Of a stretch of DNA of 5,947 nucleotides, positions 1 through 5,947 are shown piece by piece. The notes below the pieces were generated by a model. The model was not told the origin of the DNA. It did not search any database and worked only from the letters and a program-made list of their open reading frames with translations. The translations under genes and the position numbers were made by a program. The DNA lies in assembly GCA_903881065.1 (NCBI GenBank), contig CAIRRW010000224.1, positions 1 to 5,947 of the forward strand, given 5' to 3'. Position 1 is the stretch's first letter; every line of letters begins with the position of its first letter. This DNA is from an uncultured Bacteroidota bacterium (GTDB lineage: Bacteria > Bacteroidota > Bacteroidia > 2-12-FULL-35-15).

Positions 1-160
1 GGGATTGTTATTGATAGTGTCTGCCAAGGTTAAATCTTTATCTTTTCAACAGAAATTAATTTATAAAAGAATAATTATTCACATGGATTATTTTAATTAC
101 TAATTACAAAGCAATTATTAAATTTAAGAAGCAAATCCTTACTGACCTTTAACCTAAATA

Positions 161-2905
161 ATGAAAAGAATATTCCTTTTATCCACAATAATTTTACTTA
201 CCTATACATCAAAAGCACAGCAATTATCAGATATACAAGTTACAGAATATTTCAATTTTGTTTCTGTTGATTATGTTTTCAAAACCTTAGCAATTAAATA
301 CAATATAAAGGTAAATTACGACACTGCTTCTTGTAAAACCCTTACAGGATATACTCATACCTTTAGTTATACAGATGCTAACTTAGTAATAATGAATGTA
401 TGCAGGACGTACCATTTGACCTATAGTATTGATAAAAATAATGTAGTATTTATACAAGGTGCCAAACAGGAACAACCGGAAGATGGCAAAGAATCACAAA
501 AAGAGGATAGTAGAAGTGCAACTAATGTAAAATATGCAGGAGAACCCACCTCATCAAATATTACTATTTCTGGAGTATTGAAAGATAAAAATACTGGAGA
601 AGCCTTGCCTTTTGCTACTATAAAAGTAAAAGGCACGAGTAATGGAACGGTTACCAATGCCGACGGACACTTTACATTATTAAAAGTTCCTACTGATACT
701 TCCACACTTTCCATTTCATTTTTAGGATACGATAAAGCTGAATTTTATCTTTCTCCTCAAATGTCAAGAACTAATTTGATAGTGGAAATTGGTGCAGCAC
801 ATACCTTAAACCAGGTTGAGGTAACAGCCAATCGTGAGGATTTAATGAGCGCAGGAGATAAAACGGAAGTAGCAGTAATAAAAATGTCCCCTCAAAAGAT
901 GGCTGCACTTCCCAACCTTGGCGAGAAAGATGTAATGCGCTCTTTTCAATTAATGCCGGGTGTTGGCGGAAGCAATGAATCTTCCTCCGGCTTATATGTT
1001 TTGGGAGGCACACCCGACCAGAACCTTATTCTATACGATGGATTCACCGTATACCATGTTGATCATTTATATGGATTTTTCAGTGCATTTAATTCCAATG
1101 CACTGAAAGATATGGAACTTTATAAAGGTGGATATCCTGCCAATTTCGGTGGACGTCTTTCCAGTGTTTGCGATATTACTTCTAAAGATGGAAATCAGAA
1201 AAAAGTAAATGTTGGCGGAGATGTAAGCTTATTAAGTTGTAATGCTTATGCTGAAATTCCTATTGGAGATAAATTCTCTTCTTTCTTTGCTATTCGCCGT
1301 TCTTTTCAAGGGCCAATTTATAACGAAATATTTAGAGAGTTTAATAATAAATCTCAAAGTAATAGTAGTGGAGGAGGAGGATTTGGAGGAAGGGGAGGAG
1401 GGAGCTCAACTCCTACTTCTTATTTCTACGATTTGAATTCAAAACTTACTTATAAGCCTACTTCCAATGATGTTATTTCGCTGAGTTTTTACAATGGTAC
1501 CGACCACCTTGATAATTCATTTGAAAGATCATCAAGTAATTCCAATTTTTCCTCCTCTTCGTTAACTAGTTTTAGCTTTACAAATACCGACTTGACTAAA
1601 TATGGTAATACAGGTTCCAGCTTAAAATGGTCGCATAAATATGGTTCGAAACTATATGGAACTACATTAATCAGTTATTCAAACTATTTCAGCGACCGAA
1701 CGCTTACCAATTCAGGCAGTACTACCTCCAGTACCGGCGAAGTACATACGTTCAATACAGGTACTCTAGAAAACAACAATTTAAAAGATTATAGTGTTAA
1801 AAGCGATTATGCATGGGATATATTTAAAAACAATCAGATTGGCTTTGGAGGATTCTCAACCTATTATGATGTTGCCTATAGCTATAGCCAGAATGATACT
1901 TCTTCTATTTTGCAGCGACATAACTACGGCACATTATCGGGTATCTATTTACAGGACAGAGTAAAATTATTCCATGATTTTATTTTACTAACAGGAGGTA
2001 TACGCGAAAGTTATTTTAATGTTACCAACAAACCATATACCGAACCTCGATTCTCTGCTATTGTTAATTTAACGGATAGAATAAGTGTTAAAGCCGCAAC
2101 AGGTAAGTTCTATCAGTTTGCAAACCGAATTACACGAGAAGATATTCTATCAGGAAGTACCGACTTTTGGATATTATCAGATAATAACAATATCCCTGTA
2201 AGTTCGGCTACCCATTATATTACAAGTATTCAGTACGAAAGTAATCGATTCCTTTTCAGCATCGAAGGATATTATAAAGTATTGTCGAATATTGCTGACT
2301 ATTCTCTTCAATTCAATAGAGTAGGGCAGACCTATCAGGCTGACCAGAATTTCTATACAGGAACAGGAACAGCCAAAGGACTTGAGTTTCTAGTGCAGAA
2401 AAAGTACGGGAAGTTTACAGGCTGGATTAGTTATACGCTCGGGCAGGCACTCGACCATTTCTCTGCTTATTCACAAAATAATTTTCCTGCCTCAAATGAT
2501 GTTACGCATGAAGCAAAAATTATATTGCTTTATAATTGGAAACGATGGGATTTTTCCACCACGTTTATTTATGCCACTGGCGAACCTTATACTGCTCCTT
2601 CAGGTGCATATCCTGTTACCTTAATTGATGGCAACCAACGTGATTACTTTACGGTGTCCTCAAAAAACAGTATGCGATTGCCAGATTATAATCGTCTTGA
2701 TATTGCAGCGACTTATAAGCTAATGGTGAATACATCCAAGGGCAAAAGAGATATTGGTTCCATAGGTGTTTCTTTCTTCAATGTTTACAATCAGACTAAT
2801 GTTTGGTATAAAACTTACCAGATAATAGGCGCTCAAATTGTTGAAACCAATGTAAATTACCTTGGTTTTGTTCCAAATGTAACGCTATCCTTAAAATTAA
2901 GATAA
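161..2905 (+). CDS. TonB-dependent outer-membrane receptor with STN-like and carboxypeptidase-regulatory-like domains
   Basis: This 914-residue protein is predicted to carry a ligand across the outer membrane using TonB/ExbBD energy. Residues 1-19 are a signal peptide (basic MKR, hydrophobic core, SKA before QQ). Residues about 22-100 look like a secretin/TonB N-terminal (STN) domain. A charged linker follows at 101-132. Residues 133-212 form a CarboxypepD_reg-like beta-sandwich (GVLKDKNTGEALPFATIKVKG, then TNADGHFTL and SFLGY). LNQVEVTA at 216-223 is a candidate TonB-box-like segment. The plug spans about 240-345, with MRSFQLMPGVGG, YDGFTVYHVDHLYGFFSAFN, ELYKGGYPANFGGRLSSV. The rest is barrel, ending in a terminal strand SLKLR. 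The length suits STN-bearing members of this family. The start is ATG at 161 because an in-frame TAA lies at 155-157; no Shine-Dalgarno sequence is visible. It lacks a SusD partner and is followed by a DUF4249-like lipoprotein. The ligand is unknown. Confidence 0.93.
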   Translation: MKRIFLLSTIILLTYTSKAQQLSDIQVTEYFNFVSVDYVFKTLAIKYNIKVNYDTASCKTLTGYTHTFSYTDANLVIMNVCRTYHLTYSIDKNNVVFIQGAKQEQPEDGKESQKEDSRSATNVKYAGEPTSSNITISGVLKDKNTGEALPFATIKVKGTSNGTVTNADGHFTLLKVPTDTSTLSISFLGYDKAEFYLSPQMSRTNLIVEIGAAHTLNQVEVTANREDLMSAGDKTEVAVIKMSPQKMAALPNLGEKDVMRSFQLMPGVGGSNESSSGLYVLGGTPDQNLILYDGFTVYHVDHLYGFFSAFNSNALKDMELYKGGYPANFGGRLSSVCDITSKDGNQKKVNVGGDVSLLSCNAYAEIPIGDKFSSFFAIRRSFQGPIYNEIFREFNNKSQSNSSGGGGFGGRGGGSSTPTSYFYDLNSKLTYKPTSNDVISLSFYNGTDHLDNSFERSSSNSNFSSSSLTSFSFTNTDLTKYGNTGSSLKWSHKYGSKLYGTTLISYSNYFSDRTLTNSGSTTSSTGEVHTFNTGTLENNNLKDYSVKSDYAWDIFKNNQIGFGGFSTYYDVAYSYSQNDTSSILQRHNYGTLSGIYLQDRVKLFHDFILLTGGIRESYFNVTNKPYTEPRFSAIVNLTDRISVKAATGKFYQFANRITREDILSGSTDFWILSDNNNIPVSSATHYITSIQYESNRFLFSIEGYYKVLSNIADYSLQFNRVGQTYQADQNFYTGTGTAKGLEFLVQKKYGKFTGWISYTLGQALDHFSAYSQNNFPASNDVTHEAKIILLYNWKRWDFSTTFIYATGEPYTAPSGAYPVTLIDGNQRDYFTVSSKNSMRLPDYNRLDIAATYKLMVNTSKGKRDIGSIGVSFFNVYNQTNVWYKTYQIIGAQIVETNVNYLGFVPNVTLSLKLR
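1078..1108. repeat. Perfect 12-bp inverted repeat inside the receptor gene
   Basis: TTTCAGTGCATT (1078-1089) is followed by a 7-base spacer, TAATTCC, and by its exact reverse complement AATGCACTGAAA (1097-1108). The structure lies in the plug region and encodes the end of the conserved FFSAFNSNALK motif. There is no T tract after it, so it is not an intrinsic terminator on the plus strand. The repeat is certain; a function is not shown and codon choice in a conserved motif may explain it. Confidence 0.6.
1370..1402 (+). repeat. GGA-rich low-complexity tract encoding a glycine-rich loop
   Basis: The coding strand here is almost entirely purine and contains GGAGGAGGAGG, then GGAGGAAGGGGAGGAGGG, broken only by TTT at 1382-1384. 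It stands out sharply from the AT-rich surroundings. In the receptor frame it encodes GGGGFGGRGGG (residues 404-414), flanked by Ser/Asn/Thr, between two early barrel strands. Triplet repeats of this kind can change length without breaking the frame, and the G runs could form a quadruplex on the coding strand or in mRNA. Confidence 0.7.
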
Positions 2906-2906
2906 T

Positions 2907-3728
2907 ATGAAAAACACCTTCGCATTTCTTTCACTGATTATTTCATTTGTATTTATTACTTCCTGCAAGAAAGATATTACACAACCTGGGTTTTCTGATA
3001 TTCCAGTTATCCAATCTTTCCTTCAGGTAGGCTCACCTGCTTCAGTTAATATCAGCAAACAAATTGCATTCGATCCCAATGCAATCTATTCGAGCGACAA
3101 TGTAAATACACTTAATATAACCATTTCAACTAACGGAACTTCCTATACGCTTACTCCTATGGGAAATGGCAATTATGTGGACAGCTCACTTATAATTACC
3201 GATACATTGCAATATTCACTGCAATTTAATTATAATGGTAAATTTGTTACCGCCACTACCAAGGCACTTTCAAAACCTGTGGGTTTCGCTCAATCAGCTA
3301 CTGTGGTAAGTATAGCTCAAGTAGCGGTTGGTTCCTCATCCAGCAGTACTTATTCATCCAGTCCTTTGCCGGCACCTATTGTTTTTAGCTGGACAAATAA
3401 TGACAACTCGTATTATATAGTTTCAGTAGAAAACACAACCCAAAATCCTGCTCTTATAGATTTGAATAATGCAAATGAACCTGCACGGCTATTCAGAAGT
3501 TCACCAACGCAGGATAATAACTTCCAATTAAATCCAAGGCAGTTTCAATATTATGGGATGCATAAGGTTACGTTATATCATATTTTGCCTGGTTATGCCG
3601 ATTTATATATTAGTAATGGTACAAGTTCTCAAAACTTAGCTACACCTCAAACCAATATTACTAATGGCTATGGAATATTTACTGCAATGAACAGTGTAGT
3701 TTTATATGTTAATGTTTTGAAACTATAG
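2907..3728 (+). CDS. DUF4249-like outer-membrane lipoprotein, partner of the upstream TonB-dependent receptor
   Basis: This 273-residue protein has a lipoprotein signal: hydrophobic residues 5-17, then lipobox ITSC with acylated Cys20, followed by KKD. It starts one base after the receptor stop, so the two are almost certainly co-transcribed and translationally coupled. Family assignment rests on remembered DUF4249 features: an N-terminal stretch after the lipobox resembling the usual 'P.V.G.L..G.P..V.L...' pattern (PVIQSFLQVGSPASVNISKQ, 33-51), beta-rich Ig-like segments, a central FSWTNNDNSYYIVSV (160-174), and a C-terminal NITNGYGIFTAMNS motif (250-263) like the usual 'N..NG.GIF.A..S'. A Ser-rich run lies at 143-152. 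DUF4249 proteins commonly sit next to TonB-dependent receptors in Bacteroidota, which suggests a surface or periplasm-facing accessory role in ligand capture; no biochemical function is established that I know of. The short length and the divergence leave some doubt about the family. Confidence 0.8.
   Translation: MKNTFAFLSLIISFVFITSCKKDITQPGFSDIPVIQSFLQVGSPASVNISKQIAFDPNAIYSSDNVNTLNITISTNGTSYTLTPMGNGNYVDSSLIITDTLQYSLQFNYNGKFVTATTKALSKPVGFAQSATVVSIAQVAVGSSSSSTYSSSPLPAPIVFSWTNNDNSYYIVSVENTTQNPALIDLNNANEPARLFRSSPTQDNNFQLNPRQFQYYGMHKVTLYHILPGYADLYISNGTSSQNLATPQTNITNGYGIFTAMNSVVLYVNVLKL
3063..3085. repeat. 8-bp inverted repeat inside the lipoprotein gene
   Basis: ATTGCATT (3063-3070) and AATGCAAT (3078-3085) flank a 7-base spacer, CGATCCC. 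The core TGCATT-N7-AATGCA is the same as in the larger hairpin at 1078-1108 of the upstream gene, with the same spacer length. It encodes IAFDPNA, residues 53-59 of the lipoprotein. It may be chance. Confidence 0.5.
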
Positions 3729-3759
3729 TTGTTTTCTAATACAGATTAAATGATTTTAA

Positions 3760-3784
3760 AAACTGGCTTGATAAATAGCAGTTT
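3760..3784 (-). terminator. Possible weak terminator hairpin for the kdpD-kinase operon
   Basis: In the gap between the convergent genes, AAACTG-G-CT (3760-3768) pairs with AGCAGTTT (3777-3784) around an 8-base loop, with one bulged G. Read on the minus strand, the downstream arm runs into a short T run (CAGTTTTT, then AAAATC), giving a modest intrinsic-terminator shape 45 bases after the kinase stop codon. On the plus strand the hairpin is followed by CCCATTATTG and lacks a T tract, so it is less convincing for the lipoprotein operon. The stem is short and AT-rich, so the call is tentative. Confidence 0.35.
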
Positions 3785-3828
3785 CCCATTATTGAATTAT
3801 TTATTAAGGCTTATAATGTTATTTTAGT

Positions 3829-5562
3829 TTAAATGGCATTAAGTGTTACAGTGAAAATACTTCCTTTTCCAAAATCGCTTTCTAATCCAATTTGCCCTCC
3901 TTGCGCTTCAATAAACTCCTTACTTATTGCAAGGCCAAGCCCTGTACCTTCTTTTTTTGTTCCTGGGATTCTGAAATAACGTTCAAATATTTTGCCCTTA
4001 TATTCGGGGGCTATCCCTTGTCCAGTATCCTTAACTGAAAAGATAACTTTATTATTTATTGCATTAATACTTATATATATCGTCGAATTGTCATAAGAAT
4101 AGCGTATAGCATTTGAAATTAAATTGGTAAGTACCCATGCGGTTTTTTCATTATCTGCTTGCACTTTAGGTAAGTTCTCTTGGTAAGTTATTTCGAATTT
4201 AATTTGTTTTTGTTCTGCCTGATTTTTAGTGGAATTAGTCGCATAAAATAAAATTTCTTTAGGATCATTCGGTAAGATAGAAAGTTGAATATTTCCACTT
4301 TCTACTTGAGTCATATTTAAAAGTTCACCGGTTATTTTTAACAAACGGTTTGCATCTTCCTTAATACTTTCTGTTAGATTTTTTTGTTCATCATTTAGCT
4401 CCCCTATTTTTTTATTTTCTAAGAGTTGCAGGCTCATTTTAATTGAAGAGAGAGGTGTTTTTAACTCATGGGAAACGGTAGCAATAAAATTTGTCTTAGC
4501 AAAATCCAATTCCTTAAATTCAGTAACATTTCTTAAAATAATAACGTGCCCTATTAATATTCTATTCTGTTCACCAGTAGGGAGAATAGAAATATGTAGC
4601 GTTTCCTTTTCAAAGTAACTTTCCTTTCCATCAGCATATATTTTTAGAGGTTTACTCTTTTCCTTAATGCTCAGATTTTCGGTAAATATTAAATCATGGA
4701 TAAGCATACGTACTAAATCATTTCCCATTGCAAGATCTTTAGCCGTCTTGCCAATTAATTCAATTTGTTTTATTCCTATAATACTTGCAGCTTCTTCATT
4801 TGTAAAAAGAATTTTTAAATTTTCATCAAGTCCGATTACAGGGTCATGCATATTTTCGATAAGAGTTTCAATTCGCTTTTTCTCCATCATTATCTTGGCG
4901 AGATTACTGTTGTTGTATTCTTCCAATTTTTCAGCCATCGTATTAAATGATTTTGCAACTTCTCCAAACTCGCTATGGCTTTCAAAATGAACTCTTTCTG
5001 AATATTTCTTAGCTGCAATATTTTTGATACTTTCCGTTAATTCTTTAATAGGATTAGCAATATTTCCTGGTAAATTAATTAGAAGAATAAAGGCTATCAA
5101 AAAGCAAAGTGCACCTGAAATTGAAATCCACCAAATGGCATTGTTTGCCGTTTGTTTTGCAATGTCACTCTTTCGCTGAATCGCCTCCATATTAAGCAAC
5201 ATGATATCAGTCAAATCTTTTCGAATGGAAATATAAATTTGATTATTTTTCGAATCTTTCTTTATTTCTTCAAAATCCTGAGATAACTTATCGGTGAGTT
5301 CTTTCTCGCCTACTTCAGTAATATTGTTTTGTTGGTTATGAAGATTGTCAGAAAATTTAGTCACACTCACTGGTAATGTAATATCTTCATCCAGCGCCAT
5401 TAGCATCTTTCGGGAATAATCCAACGTGTTATAGTTAGCTACAAGAATATTTTGAGTATCCTTATTTAATGCATTTATGTATACCGTTCCAAGAACCGCA
5501 AGTAGAATTATAAATAGGAATAATAATCCAACACCTAATGTGAGTCTAACTTTTATTTTCAT
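3829..5562 (-). CDS. Membrane sensor histidine kinase (HAMP-PAS-HisKA-HATPase), kinase partner of split KdpD
   Basis: This 577-residue inner-membrane kinase has a first membrane segment at about 7-29, a helical periplasmic region at about 31-140, and a second membrane segment at 143-164. A HAMP domain follows at about 164-217 (NPIKELTESIKNIAAKKY, then FNTMAEKLEE). A PAS domain covers about 232-348 (ENMHDPVIGLDENLKILFTN). HisKA contains phosphoacceptor His365 in ATVSHELKTPLSS. The ATPase domain has N-box residues Asn480 and Asn484, G1 box DTGQG (512-516), F-box FERYF (526-530) and G2 box GTGLGL (539-544). All catalytic motifs are intact, so it should autophosphorylate and pass phosphate to a separate response regulator not seen here. 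Its ATG overlaps the stop of the upstream kdpD-like gene in an ATGA, which implies translational coupling. That gene order is familiar from Bacteroidota kdp loci, so a potassium-sensing role is inferred from context, not from the kinase sequence itself. Confidence 0.92.
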   Translation of the reverse strand: MKIKVRLTLGVGLLFLFIILLAVLGTVYINALNKDTQNILVANYNTLDYSRKMLMALDEDITLPVSVTKFSDNLHNQQNNITEVGEKELTDKLSQDFEEIKKDSKNNQIYISIRKDLTDIMLLNMEAIQRKSDIAKQTANNAIWWISISGALCFLIAFILLINLPGNIANPIKELTESIKNIAAKKYSERVHFESHSEFGEVAKSFNTMAEKLEEYNNSNLAKIMMEKKRIETLIENMHDPVIGLDENLKILFTNEEAASIIGIKQIELIGKTAKDLAMGNDLVRMLIHDLIFTENLSIKEKSKPLKIYADGKESYFEKETLHISILPTGEQNRILIGHVIILRNVTEFKELDFAKTNFIATVSHELKTPLSSIKMSLQLLENKKIGELNDEQKNLTESIKEDANRLLKITGELLNMTQVESGNIQLSILPNDPKEILFYATNSTKNQAEQKQIKFEITYQENLPKVQADNEKTAWVLTNLISNAIRYSYDNSTIYISINAINNKVIFSVKDTGQGIAPEYKGKIFERYFRIPGTKKEGTGLGLAISKEFIEAQGGQIGLESDFGKGSIFTVTLNAI

Positions 5563-5947
5563 GATAAAATAATTAAATCAATATCTAACAATTTCAATTT
5601 CTTCAATAACTCATTAAAAGTATTTGTTGCAAGGATAAAGGTAAAGATATTGAAATATGGTTTACCAATGCAAATAGTAGTTACTTCTCTCTCTTCAGCT
5701 TCTTCAGCAATAGTTTTTGCAATATTACTTCCTTCTTTTTTTATTATTTCTGCACCTAATTCCGTAGCAAGTTTGAAATTATTTATCAAGTGGCGCTGTT
5801 TATCTAAAGCAATATTATTGGCACTTTCTTTTGGAATTTGCACATACAGCACATACCATTTACTATTATAGTAACTGGCAAGTCGAGCTGTTTTTCTGAT
5901 TATCGCTCTTGCATTTTTCTCATTACTGCTTATACACGCTAAAAAAC
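5559..5947 (-). CDS. kdpD: KdpD-like sensor protein, C-terminal USP-like domain (5' part outside window)
   Basis: The frame is open from the window edge to the TGA at 5559-5561, giving the last 128 residues. A GTG at 5850-5852 could be mistaken for a start, but the reading upstream of it keeps a good match to the family, so the gene continues beyond 5947. The visible part resembles the universal-stress-protein-like domain of KdpD: it begins FLACISSNE, then ARAIIRKTARLA, a strand YVLYVQIP, FKLATELGAEI, and a VTTICIGKP turn, matching the usual 'R..ARLA....W.A.YV', 'LAEELGAE' and 'V..IVIGRP' blocks. It ends about 30 residues later with no membrane segment or kinase domain; the kinase is the next gene, overlapping by four bases. 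In Bacteroidota this cytoplasmic KdpD form of about 370 residues usually follows kdpABC. The N-terminal KdpD domain with its Walker motif cannot be seen here, so the symbol rests on the USP domain and context. Confidence 0.82.
   Translation of the reverse strand, partial: FLACISSNEKNARAIIRKTARLASYYNSKWYVLYVQIPKESANNIALDKQRHLINNFKLATELGAEIIKKEGSNIAKTIAEEAEEREVTTICIGKPYFNIFTFILATNTFNELLKKLKLLDIDLIILS

Noticed and set aside
1..33. Frame open from the window edge to a TAA at 31-33 (GIVIDSVCQG), possible end of an upstream gene such as FecR
   Set aside because: Ten residues with no recognisable motif; an open frame of this length is expected by chance.
11..46. Bacteroidota-type promoter for the receptor (TTG at 11-13, TATCTTTT at 39-46)
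   Set aside because: The -7 box lacks the final G of TAnnTTTG and the spacing of 25 bases is outside the usual range, so it is not reliable.
2..103. Second frame open from the edge for 33 residues
   Set aside because: Low-complexity AT-driven translation with no family resemblance and no supporting context.
421..1013. Minus-strand open frames of 80-97 codons opposite the receptor gene
   Set aside because: They lie wholly inside a well-supported gene and show no domain or leader of their own.
1242..1436. Plus-strand 64-codon frame overlapping the receptor
   Set aside because: Out-of-frame shadow, made open partly by the purine-rich GGA tract.
161..3728. SusC/SusD polysaccharide-utilisation pair
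   Set aside because: The second protein is a small beta-rich lipoprotein, not a helical TPR-type SusD of about 500 residues, and no glycoside-active enzyme is nearby.
4667..4990. Plus-strand 107-codon frame opposite the kinase
   Set aside because: Antisense to HAMP and PAS coding sequence; hydrophobic composition is the usual result of reading the complement of an AT-rich gene.
5650..5871. Plus-strand 73-codon frame opposite the kdpD-like gene
   Set aside because: The minus strand encodes a recognisable USP-like domain through the same bases.

Overview
The window looks like an AT-rich chromosomal segment of a Bacteroidota bacterium. Three things point there: an outer-membrane TonB-dependent receptor with an N-terminal carboxypeptidase-regulatory-like domain followed by a DUF4249-type lipoprotein, a KdpD sensor protein split from its kinase, and genes that lack Shine-Dalgarno sequences but have A/T-rich leaders. 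I cannot name a genus.

Layout. Positions 1-160 hold a non-coding leader in which I support no gene. Positions 161-2905 (+) encode a 914-residue TonB-dependent receptor with signal peptide, STN-like domain, CarboxypepD_reg-like domain, plug and barrel. One base after its stop, 2907-3728 (+) encodes a 273-residue DUF4249-like lipoprotein. The two form a tight operon that probably takes up an unidentified ligand across the outer membrane. A 100-base convergent gap (3729-3828) holds a weak hairpin that could end transcription from the minus strand. Positions 3829-5562 (-) encode a 577-residue membrane sensor histidine kinase (periplasmic sensor, HAMP, PAS, HisKA, HATPase). It overlaps by four bases (ATGA) the 3' end of a kdpD-like gene at 5559-5947 (-), which runs off the window edge and shows only its universal-stress-protein-like C-terminal domain.

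How the genes work together. The plus-strand pair is an outer-membrane uptake unit. The minus-strand pair is most likely the sensing module of a potassium (Kdp) regulatory system in its Bacteroidota form, with the cytoplasmic KdpD sensor and the transmembrane kinase as separate, translationally coupled proteins. The kdpABC genes and a response regulator would be expected beyond position 5947. Nothing seen links the two convergent operons functionally.

No tRNA, rRNA, CRISPR array, insertion sequence or phage gene was recognised. The most notable extra structures are a perfect 12-bp inverted repeat inside the receptor gene, a similar smaller hairpin in the lipoprotein gene, a GGA-rich tract encoding a glycine-rich barrel loop, and two equally spaced cysteine pairs in the receptor. 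I see no clear evidence of a wholly new system.
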